A DNA stretch of 64,000 nucleotides, taken from assembly GCA_027257055.1 (NCBI GenBank), contig JAPVLO010000115.1:3162001-3226000 (forward strand). The letters run 5' to 3'. The stretch's first letter is position 1. Every line of letters starts with the position of its first letter. The position numbers and the translations under genes were made by a program. The notes beneath the pieces were generated by a model. That model did no database searches and was not told the DNA's origin. It was given only the letters and a program-made list of their open reading frames with translations. Positions 45,598-57,640 of this stretch are shown piece after piece. This stretch comes from Cephalopachus bancanus (taxonomy: Eukaryota; Chordata; Mammalia; Primates; Tarsiidae).

Positions 45598-45740
45598 TTT
45601 AATTATTTTTATTTTAAAGATGTGGGTAGAATTCAGGGTTAGGTATACAATTGTTCATTATGCAGGTACCCTTGTTGATGAGGTGTCCTCTCCCCCAGCA
45701 GATTCCCACTACTGCCAATCCCCCCTCCCCACCCCCACTA
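45598..45740 (-). mobile_element. L1-like 3' end, antisense
   Basis: A T-rich head, then GGGTTAGGTATACAATTG, GTTCATTATGCAGGTACCC and GATTCCCACTACTGCC, followed by a C-rich stretch. Confidence 0.6.
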
Positions 45741-46024
45741 GGTACTTTTTTGACAAACCCTTTTATAGGTGAGAATCCAAGGCTTAGGGAAATTTATAGC
45801 TTCCTGGTGAAAATGGCAGACAAAAGATTTGAACCCAGTAATCTGAATGCAAAGTCTACACACATGCCCGCTCGGCTGCCCCCCATGAACCAGAGGCACT
45901 GAGAGAGTTATGTGTACAAGCAGACAGGGCCTTTGTGGGAGCTGCTTTGTCCAATCAGGTGTCCTTTCCAGCTCATGTTCTAGACAGAGGTGAAGGAAAG
46001 AGCCTTTTTTCAGCATCTCCTAGG

Positions 46025-46185
46025 GGGCCAGGCCCTGTGCTAGCCATTTGGTTTCTATTGTTTAGTTTTATCTTTGCAATGATCCCTGGGGAGAGATGTC
46101 TCCATCCCTTTCTATTTCTAAGGAAGATTGAGAGGTTTGCTCAAGGTCAAGGGCACAGCCCTGAACCGTGTGCTTAACAAGTAGG
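46025..46185 (-). mobile_element. MIR, antisense
   Basis: GGGCCAGGCCCTGTGCTAGC, AGGAAGATTGAGAGG and TTGCTCAAGGTCAAGGGC. Confidence 0.68.
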
Positions 46186-46329
46186 TGAACGGGTGAAACC
46201 ATGGAGACCAGCTCAATTAGAGCAGAGAACAGGGAGTTGGGAATAAGGGGGAGAGGCTGTGAAAGCCGGGTGGAAGGACATCTGTCCTATAAATCAGGGT
46301 GAGTGCAATGGATAAAACAACAATATAAA

Positions 46330-46520
46330 AATGTCTGCCATTATTGCCCTGCTACTTTGTGCCAACACTATCCATGATTATCTCACCTCGAACTAATAAT
46401 GGGTCATTAATCCAGGCATTATCATCCCATTTTACAGATTAGGACACCCAACAAGTAAGGGGCACAACCAGACTACAAAACTAAAGATCCATTCTCTTGC
46501 CACCACAGCAGATGGCCTCT
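46330..46520 (-). mobile_element. MIR, antisense
   Basis: ATTATCATCCCATTTTACAG ATTAGGACACCC is the MIR core. Confidence 0.66.
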
Positions 46521-47142
46521 CTGGTGCCCAGCCCTCTCCATCCTTGGAGGGTAGAGTCTGTGGTGCGTGTCTGAGCACTTGAGACAGGGGGGCTGGAGTG
46601 GTGTACCCCATATAGTTCCTGGGGACCCGAGGTTCTGAACAGCAGCAGCATAGCTGGTGGGAGACAGCAGCCCAGTGCCCCACTAATATCCCCCTATGTG
46701 GTGTTCAGTTGAGGACTCAGAAGAAACCAATCTTTGTGTCTTTTCATGGTTAAAATTCTACATAGAACTGAAACCTCAAAGCAGCCACCAAGCCAGTCTT
46801 TGTTAGGTTTCTAGGCAGTAAGGACGCTGCATCTCAACACTTAGCACTCCGAGAGAAAGAGACTCGGTTATTCAAAGGGGAACTCAATAAGAGCCTTTTT
46901 CTCCCAACTCCTGGCAATTTCCGACTCACTTTTAATCCCCGGAAAAAACGTTGGATCCCTTTTCTCCTCCACATTGCAATGTTGTTCCTTCAAGTTCACA
47001 AACTGTTGGAAGATTTTCGTGAGTAGTTGAGCAGTTCCTATTTTCTAACCCATTCTAGTAGAACCAGGTTGGTTTTCAGAACCTCAAAACTTTCATTTTT
47101 GAAAAAGCTCAAGACCCTCAGAAATAAATATTTCTTAAAAGT

Positions 47143-47421
47143 CACCCGAGCACGGTGGCTCAAGTCTGTAATTGCAGCACTTTGGGAGACTGAGGTGAGA
47201 GGATTACCTGAGCTCAGGGGTTCGAGAACAGCCTGGTGAGACCTCATCTCTACAATAAATCAAAAAATTAGCTGGGCGTGATGGCGCGTGCCTGTAGTTC
47301 CAACTACTTGGAAGGCTGAGGCAGAAGGATCGCCTTAGTCCAGTAGGTCGAGGCTGCGGTGGTCGGGAGCGTGCCACTGCACTCCAGCCTGGACCACAGT
47401 GAGACTCTGGCTCAAAAAAAA
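47143..47421 (+). mobile_element. Alu, lineage-specific type
   Basis: Full dimer with linker CAATAAATCAAAAAATTAGC. A short deletion follows GAACAGCCTGG in the left arm. Confidence 0.93.
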
Positions 47422-47740
47422 GGCAAGTGCCTAAAAAATCAAAGAGATTGATACCTTGTAGTTTTACAAACAAACATCAACTGCATTCCTCAAAAGTAAG
47501 GTACAAGGCAGGTTTCTGAAGAAGTCATTCAATGAAAGTGACCTTAACGTGCTTGTCCTAAGAGTATATTTATCCCAAAAGAAAAGCCAAAGGCAGGCTT
47601 AGATGCCTCCTTCCCCAGATAACCACCCCTCCCCACCTGCCCATCCCCCATCCCCACCCCCCAGGTAGGAAAGGGGCTATTTCCAGCTCAGTGAAGAATC
47701 AACAGCTTCTAAAGACCCCTTGCCTTTGGACTTGGAATTC

Positions 47741-47804
47741 CTCTCTGGGCCAATCAGCATCACCATCATCATCTCTCTGGGCCAATTATCATCACCATCA
47801 TAAT
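47741..47804. repeat. 32-bp tandem duplication
   Basis: CTCTCTGGGCCAAT…ATCACCATCAT occurs twice head to tail (47741-47772, 47773-47804) with a few mismatches. Confidence 0.92.
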
Positions 47805-47945
47805 CAAAACTATCATGTCTAGAGCAACCAAAATGTGCCACCCTCCCCCCCAAGATATGTGACCATGTCATCAAATCCTCAAACTTTCCAGTGTATAGGA
47901 TGTGTATCCCCATTCTGCAGAGGAGGAATCTAAAGTTCCAAACCA
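47800..47945 (-). mobile_element. MIR fragment, antisense
   Basis: TGTATCCCCATTCTGCAGAG GAGGAATCTAAAG marks the core. It lies just after a 32-bp tandem duplication. Confidence 0.6.
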
Positions 47946-48189
47946 TGGGCTCAGCTCATGAGAAGAACCACAAGCTCATGGATTAGACTGATGTTGAGGT
48001 GGAAATGTGCCTCTTCTTCAAGAAGCTTTCAGTTGACCTACCCAAATGGGCTGTTCCTCAATAAATGTCCCCTGGCCAATTTCCCCAGATAAAATGGTGC
48101 TCTGAACTCTCTTTATTACTCCAGTCAACCCACCAATTGCACACAAAAACCCTGCTGCGGAATCCTAAGATCCAAAGGTGGTGCTAGTC

Positions 48190-48605
48190 TAGTCATTTTG
48201 TAGAATAGTTTGATAGGATAGCGTTAGAAATGCCTATTTCTGGCATTCTACAAAATACCTGATTGGCATTCCTCAAAGCTGTCCAAGTCATCAAAAACAG
48301 GGACAGTCTGAGAAGCTGCCACAGCAGGGAGGAGCCTAAGGAGACATGACAACAAAATGCAATGTGGTATCCTGGGTGGGATCCTGGAACAGAAAAAGGG
48401 CATGAATGAAAACTAAGGAAATGGGAATAACTAAAAGGAGTTCCATTAATAATCATGTATCCGTATTTGTTCATTAAGATGACAAATGCGCCATGCTGAA
48501 GTAAGATGCTGATCACAGAGGAAGCTGCGCTGGTAGAGACATAGGAACTCTGAACTATCTGCTCAATTTTTCTGTAAAATAAAACTATTCTAAAAACTAA
48601 AGTCT
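48190..48605 (+). mobile_element. Old L1-type 3' end, sense
   Basis: Recognisable order: GGACAGTCTGAGAAGCTG, GGAGACATGACAACAAAATG, GGATCCTGGAACAGAAAAAG, and ATCTGCTCAATTTTTCTG before the AAAACTAAAGTC end. Confidence 0.65.
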
Positions 48606-48624
48606 AAGAAGGGTATCTGCATAA

Positions 48625-48686
48625 TGAACATTTGTATACCTAGCCCTGAATTGTACCTCACATATTTAAAATTTAAAAAAAAAACG
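48625..48686 (+). mobile_element. L1-like 3' end, short
   Basis: ACATTTGTATACCTAGCCCT and GAATTGTACCTCACAT with an A-rich tail match the ends of the copies at 35015 and 52985. Confidence 0.62.
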
Positions 48687-48984
48687 AGACCAGCCTCAGT
48701 GACTCACTCCTATAATCCCAACACTTTGGGAGGCCGGGATGAGAGGACTGCCTGAGCCCACAGGTTCGAGACCAGCCTGGGCAACTTGGCAAGACCTCAT
48801 CTCTACAATAAACAGAAAAATTAGCCAGGCAGGGTGGTGTGTGCCTGTTGTTCCAACTGCTTGGAGGGCTAAGGTGGAAGGATCACTTGAGGCCCAGCAG
48901 GTCGAGGCTGCAGTAGCCGTGAGTGCGCCACTGCACTCCAGCCTGGGCGACAGTGAGACTCCAACTCAAAAAAAAAAAAAAAAA
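48687..48984 (+). mobile_element. Alu, lineage-specific type
   Basis: Full dimer, linker CAATAAACAGAAAAATTAGC, A-rich tail. It inserted immediately after the A-rich end of an L1 fragment. Confidence 0.93.
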
Positions 48985-49599
48985 CCTAAATTCTATTAGT
49001 AACAAAACTTGACTATAAAATGTTTTAAAATTTAGCTGAATAATTACTTTTTAAAAGTAAAATTTCTGCTTAAAATAATACTTCCCAATACCAGTCAATA
49101 TCTTCCCTAGAGAAATGAATATTCCCTTCAGTGGGTGAACAGACACATCAGGGACATTAGTGCAGCACTAATGGGCTCAGTTTGCTATCATGGAGACACT
49201 GGAAACATTCACTGATGGAGGATCAGATCAATAAACTAGGAGCCCCATCCCTCCACCTTTCCTAATCCTGAAGTCCCCGACCACTGTCTTGGAAACTTTG
49301 AATTAACCTGTCTTCATTGATTGAATCTGCATGGTTCCCTCTGCTTTTCTCCTTCCACAGAGCACATTGTGGTAAATATGATTTCAAAATCAGTAACTCT
49401 TCCAGATATTGTCAGACTGGAGCCCACTGACTCATCATCTTAAAGTATCTCTCTTAATGTGAAAATTGTTGGCCTGCTTCTCTCATTCACAGCCCCTGGA
49501 AGTGGGAGGGAGCCCATGGGTTGGTCTATCCTCCCTGCAAAACAAGCTGTGGCTTCCCTGTGAAGATGGCAGATCCCCCTCTATCAGGTTTTGCTTTTA

Positions 49600-49975
49600 G
49601 CCTGGTTGTTTTAAGCAATAAACATCTACAGTGTATTGGGGAGGGTTTATTGGTACCATCTCTATGGAGAGGAATTTGGCAACACTTACCAAAAGTTTTA
49701 ACTGCACGTCTCCTCCTCCCAGAAATTCTACTTCTAGAAATTTGTCCTAAAATTATACATGCACATATTTAACATGGCATATGAATAAGGATAATCATTA
49801 TAAAACTGTAGCTGCAAAAGACTGGGAACGCATAGTGAAGCACTTGAATAAACTGGTAAATGTATTCAGTGAAAAGTGGTACAGCCACTCCAACGCCGGA
49901 GTTAGCTCTGATGGCTCTGATATGGAAGAATCCTCAAGACATATTTTAAGGAGCAGAACTGTGTGTTTGGTGTAT
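49600..49975 (+). mobile_element. Old L1 3' region, sense
   Basis: Landmarks: AGAAATTCTACTTCTAGAAA, AAAGACTGGGAACGCATAG, AAGTGGTACAGCCACTCC, GATATGGAAGAATCCTCAAG. An open frame at 49521-49772 falls here and is not a gene. Confidence 0.72.
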
Positions 49976-50785
49976 CAGTCAGGATCCCAGCAGGAAACGT
50001 GGCAGTCATATTCCTGGGAGGCCATTCAAGGTAATTTACTAAAGGAAAGTCAGTGGGATCCTGAGGCCAGCTCTACCAGTCTATGAAAGCTGACTGTTCC
50101 AATTCAGTGTCATCTTGTGAGCCAGTTACTAAATTGTTGGTAGCTTGAAATCAGTCACAGCGGGAACATTTACAGCTCAAAACCCAGAACGTACTGCAAA
50201 TTGGGGTTAGTTTCTACCCCACCCCTCGCTGAGAGCCCGTTATTAGTTACTAGCATGCTCCTGAGAGTATGTATTAAAATATGGGCAGACTAAGAGAACT
50301 CAAAGGGTAATGCAGTCTCTTGGGGTTAGCAATGGAGGGGAGCTGTTACAAAGGGAAGGAGCGAGAACAGGGAATATACCAGACCTCAGTGCAGCTGGAG
50401 GAGGAAGAATTCCAGCAGGGCGAGAGATGGGGAAATAAATACCCAACCTCATCCTCCAGCTAGTGCTTACCACTGACTGAACCCACCTGAAACAAGGGGG
50501 CAAGGGCATTCCCCAGTGAAGTCCACATGGACCAGCCTAAGGGGGCAGTATGCAGAGGAGTGAAGAGTCAGAGGAGACCTGGAAGCCCTCTGTAGCCAGT
50601 ACAACATACTGCCAATTGTTTTGTTTTTTAAAAAAAAAAAAAGCACCCACACATTCTATGCACATTCAACATACATATTTCTGGAAGAGCGCCCAAGTCA
50701 CTGGTAGCAGTGTTGGACTCCAAGGAAGACAGCCAGGCAGCTGGGGTCAGTAGAGGGAAACTTTCTTTTCACTATACTTCCTTTC
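49976..50785. other. Unassigned old repeat-like segment
   Basis: GTATCAGTCAGGATCCCAGC near 49972 and the ACTGACTGAACCCACCTGAA … GTCCACATGGACCAGCCTAA stretch near 50471-50540 recall an interspersed element I cannot name. No gene. Confidence 0.35.
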
Positions 50786-50801
50786 ATATTGTCTGATTTT
50801 T

Positions 50802-51107
50802 TTTGTTTTTTGTTTTTGTTTGTTTTGTTTTTTGAGTTGGAGTCTCACTCTGTGGCCCAGACTGGAGTGCAGTGGCCGCTCCCGGCCACCGCAGCCTCGC
50901 CCTGCTGGACTCCTGCGATCCTTCCGCCTCAGCCTTCCGAGTAGCCGGAATTACAGGTGCGCGCTACCACGCCCAGCTGATTTTTTGGTTTATTGTAGAG
51001 ATGAGGTCTCGCTGCCCAGGCGGGTCTCGAACCCGCGGGCTCAGGCAATTCACTCACCTCAGCCTCCCAAAGGCGCGGGATTACAGGCTGAGCCACCAAG
51101 CCCGGCT
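50802..51107 (-). mobile_element. Alu, youngest type, minus strand
   Basis: Full dimer with GGCCGCTCCCGGCCACCG and GGGTCTCGAACCCGCGGGC. Duplication ATATTGTCTGATTTTT (50786-50801) / ATACTGTCTGATTTTT (51108-51123). Confidence 0.96.
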
Positions 51108-51144
51108 ATACTGTCTGATTTTTATTCCTGTGCATATATTTCCT

Positions 51145-52215
51145 CTTTTAAAAAATGCAAGATTTTTTATTTTGGGGTACATGTGAGGATTTACTACATG
51201 AATAAATTGCGTGCAGGTGAGGTTTGGACTTCTAGCGAGCCCTCTCTCCCCCTGGTAGTGGAGCTGGTACCCAGTATGTGGTTGTGGGCCCCTCCCCCTT
51301 CTCCCTCCCCCCCTCCCTCCTTTAGCAGTGTCCAGCATCTGTTGTTCCCACCTTTGTGCTTGTGTGTCCAGTGATCAGGATACACCTATGAGTGAGAATA
51401 TGCGGTATTCAATTTTCTGTTTCTGTGATGGTTCACTTAGAATGATGGCCTCTAGCTGCATCCATGTTGCTGCAAAGGCCATGATTTTATTCTCCTTTAT
51501 GGCTGCATAATATTCCATTGTATATATGTACATTTTCTTTATCCAGTCCACTTTCTTTTCTTTTCTTTTCTTTTCTTTTTTTTGAGTTGGAGTCTCACTC
51601 TGTCACCCAGACTAGAGTGCAGTGGCACGCTCCCGGCCACCACAGCCTTGACCTGCTGGGCTCCAGCAATCCTTCCGCCTCAGCCTTCCAAGTAGCTGGA
51701 ACTACAGGCGCGCACTGTCATGCCTGGCTAATTTTTGATTTATTGTAGGGATGAGGTCTCGCCAAGTTGTACAGGTAGGTCTCGAACCCGCGGTCTCAGG
51801 CAATCCACTCACCTCGGCCTCCCAAAGCAGTGGGATTACAGACTGAGCCACCGAACCCGGCCATCCAGTCCACTTTCAATGGGCATCTGATTGGTTCCCT
51901 ATTTTTGCTGTTGTGCATAGGGCTGCAGTGAACATACACGTGCAGGTGTCTTTCTGGAAGAGCAATTTATGTTTCTCTGGGTATATTCCCAGAAGTGGGA
52001 CTGCTGAATCATGCGGTAGCTTAATTTTTGTTTCTTTGAGAAACTGTCACACTGCTTTCCACAAAGGCTGAACTAGCTTATGTTCCCCCCCAACAGTGTA
52101 GAAGTGTTCCCTTTTCACTGTAAGCCTCATCAACACCTGTTCTTTTTTACTTTTAATGATAACCATCCTTACCGGTAATTATCTCATTGCTTTGATTGAT
52201 GCAAGATTTTTTAAA
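51145..52215 (-). mobile_element. L1 3' UTR, antisense, with nested Alu
   Basis: The largest L1 piece. From the 3' end: GGGGTACATGTGAGGATTTA, TATTCCATTGTATATATG, GGGCATCTGATTGGTTCC, TGTTGTGCATAGGGCTGCAG, CCCAGAAGTGGGACTGCTG. The Alu at 51556-51862 splits it. Confidence 0.88.
51556..51862 (-). mobile_element. Alu, lineage-specific, minus strand, inside L1
   Basis: Full dimer with a (TTTTC)n head. The perfect duplication ATCCAGTCCACTTTC at 51541-51555 and 51863-51877 is L1 sequence, so the Alu is younger than the L1. Confidence 0.96.
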
Positions 52216-52536
52216 TAGCAATGATTTTCTCTCTTTACATAGTTGGAATGCCTACTAAGTACAGAACTTTCCGTGTGATGGGACAGTCACTTACTGTCAT
52301 AATGAAAGCTTTCAGGGAGCACCATTTGCTAAAGAAAGATGCCTCGGGAAATCTTGAGGTGTAACAGCCCATTGAGGAAAACACGGAAGTCGCCCCAACA
52401 CAAGGTAGAATCTGCATTAGGAGAAATTGTGAATTCTAGAAATTGTGAGTTTTGGAGAAACTGTGGAGTTTGGGAAGCTGGATGCTGCCCAGATTAGCTC
52501 TGAGAATAGGGCACACCCTTCAAACCTCAGTTTCCT

Positions 52537-52574
52537 GGAAGGAAGGAAGGAAGGAAGGAAGAGAGGGAGGGAGG
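52537..52574. repeat. (GGAA)n microsatellite
   Basis: About six GGAA units followed by GAGAGGGAGGGAGG. Confidence 0.95.
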
Positions 52575-52984
52575 ATACTACTGCTAACTTGGCAGGGCAG
52601 GAAGGGGCTGGTTTGGGTTTCAAGGAGAGGGGGTTTTCCTTAAGGCAGAGATTCTACAATCCACATCAAAGGACTAGGGGGTGGGGGGATGAGTGGGGGG
52701 AGGAGTACTGCCCTCTGGACACTTTTCTTTCCAAGTCGTTTGCACCCACCTCCCAGTCATGGTAAAGACTTCCCAGAGGGAACAGGCGCCCTTGGGAGGC
52801 AGGCACTGAGCTCCACCTCGTGGCTGCTCCAGCAGCTCCCTGGAAGTGGCAAATGATTCCCGGAAGTGAACGCAGAGCTTGGAATCGCTGCAAAGAAAGA
52901 CTTCAGAAACAAAGAACTGATTACCACATGTCCCCCATAAGCAGACCCTGAACATTTACCATAAAACTACAAGAAAGGGATGTG

Positions 52985-53178
52985 CAGTAGCTGGAAACTG
53001 CCTGGGGCGGTGGGTGGGGGTGGTGGTGGCACATAACGTTGTACCTGATCTCAAACCAGGCAAAGTGGGGACCAAAGGGAGGCCCAAACCTTACCTGTAG
53101 GATAACCACTTGTATACCTAATCCTGAATTGTACCCCACATCTTTAAAAAAATTTAAACAAACAAACAAAGAAAAACA
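52985..53178 (+). mobile_element. L1-like 3' end, lineage-specific type
   Basis: ACCTGATCTCAAACCAGGC, GTGGGGACCAAAGGGAGGCC and CTGAATTGTACCCCACATC with a TTTAAAC(AAAC)n tail. Very similar to 35015-35205. Confidence 0.72.
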
Positions 53179-53549
53179 TCACCTACAAGTTTATGGAACA
53201 CCTCTGCTTCTTCCTCCCTCACTCCCTTTCAATGCTATGCGTGGTGAGGAAGGGCCATCCCTGCAAAGGTTAGCCCAGGGAAGGTTAGACCACAGCTGCG
53301 TGTCAACTCCTAGAAGCCCCCCTGCAGCTGGGTCTGCTAGTGTGGAGGGAGCATATGAGAGGCCCTACAGACAAGGGCCATACCCACCCACTGTGGTCCT
53401 CAACAAGGCAAAATGACAAAGAAAATGCTATAGCATCTCTGGTCTACATACAATGTATGAATGCTTTGAACCCCTGCAAAAAATACTTAATGAGAACAGA
53501 TTACAGGACCCATGAGATTTTGACAGGTTTTTAAAAATACTGGATTCAG

Positions 53550-53832
53550 GCTGGGTACGATGGCTCACTTTGGAAGACCAAGGTGTGAGGATCGCTGGAG
53601 GCCGAATTTGATATCAGCCTGGACAACAAAGTAAGACCCTGTCTCTACATAAAATTTTTTAAAAATTAAAAATTAGCCCTGCATGGTGGTGAAAGCCTAC
53701 AGCTCAAGCTGCTCAGAAGGCTGAGGTGGGAAGATTACTTGAACCAGGGGTTCGAGACTGCAGTACTGCTGTGAGCTATGATTGCACCACTGCACCCCAG
53801 CCTGGGTGACAGAGCAACACATCGCCTCTTAA
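53550..53832 (+). mobile_element. Alu, AluJ-like
   Basis: Dimer with a deletion near the start of the left arm (TGGCTCACTTTGGAAG) and an older linker. It is followed directly by a GT microsatellite. Confidence 0.9.
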
Positions 53833-53838
53833 AACATT

Positions 53839-53839
53839 G

Positions 53840-53884
<45 letters not shown>
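53839..53884. repeat. (GT)n microsatellite
   Basis: About 23 GT units with one GC interruption, directly after an Alu tail. Confidence 0.97.
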
Positions 53885-53886
<2 letters not shown>

Positions 53887-53999
53887 ACATATATATTCAT
53901 AGTGTAATATGGTATAGTCTAGAAACAGAGACAAATTCAGAGTTGAATGCTACTTGGCTTCTCTCCAGCCTATTATTTTTGTTCATAAACTCCTTGAGA

Positions 54000-55692
54000 T
54001 AATGCTAAAGCTTCCACTGCAGCCCCATCCTGACCCACTGCCCTTATGAAGGGCTTACTGTGTAGACACACAGAATTTCAGTTCATTCTTACGAGATGTG
54101 TTAACAAGCCCATTCGGGAGGCCAAGGGGAGAGAGGCTGACGGGAGCAGCTAAGATAAAGGACCTAGTCTCCACACTTGCCAGCATGGAATCAGGGATGC
54201 CTCTTATAAAGGCAGGGCTGGGTAGAGGCTTGTCCAGCCACCTCCTGGTGTCTTGGGTGAAGACACTGAGGACCAAAGGCAGAAAGGCCACAACCTCAAC
54301 CCAGCTCAGCTCCCAGTTTCCTCTCTAATATTCTTTCCATGGTGTTGCCCTGTCTCTGGTTGGGACTCAGAGGAAGAAAGAAGAGGGAGACCATGCCCAC
54401 TGTAATATCACTGGATCCCATTCTCGGGGCAAGGTTATAATCTTTTCAGCGTGTTTAGTGTTGAGGTTGGAAGGGCCGCCTCCAACAGGTCATTTTGCCC
54501 AATCCTTTTGTTTCACAAATGGATAAACACAACCTGGTGATGGGAGACCTTGGCGGGGCTTGGATGGTGGACAGTAACCCAGGAGGCTCCACCCACCATA
54601 CCCCTACGTATGGCAGGAAGCTGAGCCCCATGGGAACTGAGGCCATGGTCCTCCCCCACTCTCCGCACCCACAGTGCAGTGTGCCCCAGCTGCTCATGTG
54701 TGGACAGACAGGAACAGGCGTGAGGCAGAGACAAAGGACAGAGGAAGGGCATGGGCAGAAAGACTAGGGGACTGAGGCGCTGTGACCTCTCCTTCTATTA
54801 AAGGGGTGCAACAACCTCTTCTTTGTGACCAATGTGTAGAGAAAATGATTTCTTAAAATGATCTTGATAAAAACTAAAAAAAGAAACAGAAGGCACGACT
54901 TTCTTTTTGAAGTGAATGTGGAGCATTTTTAAAAACAAAACACAATAATTCTGAACAGCAGAAAGTAAGTCGAGTCATCCTCCCCGGGCCCTACATGCCG
55001 GAGGAGCACCTGTGACCACGTGTGCTGTGGGTTTCCACTAAAGCGTCCCTCATTGCCGAGACCACCTGGCTCTGCCAGGCAGACCAGAGTGCCTCCCTCC
55101 CATGTGCCCTCTGCCCCCTACCCTCTTCCACCAGGCACTGGGCACTTGACTGTGAGGCCCCCAGGGCCAGAACCTGGGGCCAGGGCTTCTCTGGGATGCT
55201 CCCAAGGGCTCAACCCAGTACCCAATCCCTGGCAGGTGCTCAGTAAATATTTGAAACCACCTAAATGAATGGCTACCTGGACTCATCATTAATTACAGTA
55301 AATGACAAAAAGCTTATGAATGAATGCAGCTTTATTGTGAGTCTCGTTAAGGAATCAGAAAACACAGATGAACTCATTCTAACAGCAATCTTTGGAGAAA
55401 TACTCACAGGTTACCTTATACATACAAGGTTTACAGGGTTTCCTATTCAGTAGATAATCTCTCCATAAAAAGTCTCTTCCAGCTTTCAGGTTCTAGAACT
55501 CTTGGCCACACGTGGCCCACGAGTTCTCAGCTCTAAAGGACCCAGAGAAACAAAGGCCCCAGAGAGGAAAAGCCAGCACCACATTGCAATGGGATCAGAA
55601 TTCCTTTTGGTTTTTACTTACAGTTTCCCTTTTTTAGAAACCACTAATTGGAATATGGAATATATAAATTTAATTTTAAACATCACAAAACA
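54000..55692. other. Intergenic, unique
   Basis: No recognised gene. Overlapping frames at 54455-54767 and 55020-55289 occur on both strands without domains. A weak MIR/L2 trace may lie near 54040-54110. Confidence 0.5.
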
Positions 55693-55866
55693 GGCCAAGC
55701 ACAGTGGCTCACATCTGTAATCCCAGCACTTCGGGAGGCCGAGGAAGGAGAACTACTTGAGCCCAGGAGTTTGAGGCCAGCCTGGGCAACATAGTGAGAC
55801 CTCATCTCTACTACTACTAATAATAATAATAATCGTAATAATAGTAATAAATTAAAAATAAAAACA
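55693..55866 (+). mobile_element. Alu left monomer with TAA-repeat tail
   Basis: Left arm only (GGCCAAGCACAGTGG…CTCATCTCTACTAC), ending in about 45 bases of (TAA)n-like tail. Confidence 0.88.
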
Positions 55867-55974
55867 TGAAAGATATGAGATAAATGGTCTCCTTGCCCTT
55901 CCTGCCCCCCACCCATCCACTCACTCAGGCAGCAACTGCCCCGTCAACAGTTTGTTGTTCATGTCCCAGAGTTT

Positions 55975-56300
55975 CTTTATGCTTAGACAAGCAGAGATGA
56001 AGATTAATTTTACAATCTCTCTTCTCTTTACATGTAATGTGACATACTGATTGTTCGACACCTTGTTTTTTGCTGGTGCTGTTTTGTTGCTCTTTTATCA
56101 CAGTTGGAGAGTTTTCCATATCAGAGCATAAGGAGCTTGCTCATTAATTTTTGACAGGTCCACAGCATTCTTTTATATGGATGAACTTTATTCTACCACA
56201 CCTCTACTGATGGGTCACTTCCACCTTTTATGGTTCAGATTACACTGCAATGAACAGTTTGTATATATATCATTTCATAGTTGGGCAAAAGTGCCGTTTT
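55975..56300 (-). mobile_element. Old L1 3' region, antisense
   Basis: GACAGGTCCACAGCATTC, TTTATTCTACCACACCTC and ACACTGCAATGAACAGTTTG correspond to diverged antisense L1 3' UTR. Confidence 0.55.
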
Positions 56301-56944
56301 GCTTCTCCAAGGCCTTGTGTGTTCAGGTGTCACCTCTTTGATGCTGCGTCTCTGAGTTTCTCGAGCCGACTCAGATCTCTCTCTCCTGCCACATCCCTCC
56401 TTCCGTTATTTTCTAAGATTCTCGGAAACCCGTGAGGAAGGATACGAATGGGCAGCCCAGACTCCAACTCACCTGTCTCCATTCGGAGGGGGGCAGTACC
56501 ATGCCTCCGAGTTCTGTAACCCTCATCCCACTCCTCTCCCCAAACTTTACACACCCGGCCCAGCGCTGTGGGTCTTGCACCCAGTGGGTGATTAGTAAAC
56601 ACTTCACGGGTGATGAATCCATGTCTCCTCCGGAAAGTTGGTGTACGACCATACCCTTTTTAACCAACAGGTGGCGTTGCTTTCCGCCTCTAGCCAGCTA
56701 AGCCAGCCCACTCCTCCGCTGGAAGCTGATTCTTCAAGGAATGGTCCACTCCTGAGGGTGGGTGTGACTTGGATGATGACTTGTCATTCATGTGATTGTG
56801 CTCACAGCTCTCTCTATGATCCTCCCAACAGCCCAAGGTTATAACTACAATCATCCCTAGTTTCTCCCTTCTCTGTCCTGTTCCATTGAGCAGGTGTGTG
56901 GCCGTTTGTCTAGTTTCCCTGTGTACTGGAGACAGAATCACCTC

Positions 56945-57175
56945 GTGGTTCTGAACTTGGCCTCTTGAATCAGACTTATGTTCAAAACCCCATCCCACCA
57001 CCGACTCGCTGGGGGACCTTTAGCAACCGATTTCACCTGTCTGAGCTTCCACTGTCCCCTCTGCATGGTAAGGAATACGACAGTGTGGACCTCATAGAGT
57101 TGGTGTGAGGACTGAATAAGATGCTATGTGCACCAGACATGGTGTTAGGCACATGGGAAGTACTCAGTAGATATT
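56945..57175 (+). mobile_element. MIR, sense, nearly complete
   Basis: CCTCTTGAATCAGACTTATG, GGGGGACCTTTAGCAACC, TTGGTGTGAGGACTGAATAA and GTGTTAGGCACATGGGAAG. Confidence 0.75.
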
Positions 57176-57279
57176 TTTCCCACTCGTATTGTGTGGTTAT
57201 GTACTGTCTATCCAAAGTTGTCTGCACTGGGCTCCTGCAGGCTTTCTTAATGTCCACAGTCCTTCCCCACTACAATTTC

Positions 57280-57640
57280 ATTCCCACCCCAGAGTGAGTC
57301 TACGCTTGCTAGGGCCTTGCCTGAAATGCTCTCCCTCTAGCTCGTCCCATGACTGGCTCCTTCTCATCCTTCAAGTCTCAGCTTCAATGCCATCTCTTGA
57401 GAGTTCTTGCTTGCCACCTCAGCTGAAGTAGGTTTCTCCTGGTTTCCACCATAATGGCACCTTGTTTATTTAGCACTCGTCACCACCTGCTGCTATCTTA
57501 AGTGTTTATTTATGTAAGTGACTGACTGGGGTCTTTTCCCCAAGGGAATGTAAACTCCAGGAGGGCAGCTCCATGAAGTTTCTTCCAGTTTCCCAGCACC
57601 ATACAAGTGGCCTCAGGACCTGGAGCTCATCAATGACCAA
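57280..57640 (+). mobile_element. L2 fragment, sense
   Basis: GAAATGCTCTCCCTCTAGC, CTTCAAGTCTCAGCTTCAA, CCTTGTTTATTTAGCACTCG and GGGAATGTAAACTCCAGGAG are typical L2. Confidence 0.72.

Noticed and set aside
49521..49772. Plus-strand open frame of 83 codons
   Set aside because: It lies in old L1 3' untranslated sequence, recognised by its landmarks.
50820..51374. Plus-strand open frame of 184 codons
   Set aside because: It reads through the antisense of a young Alu and on into L1. The peptide has the usual Alu pattern ([21 protein letters not shown]).
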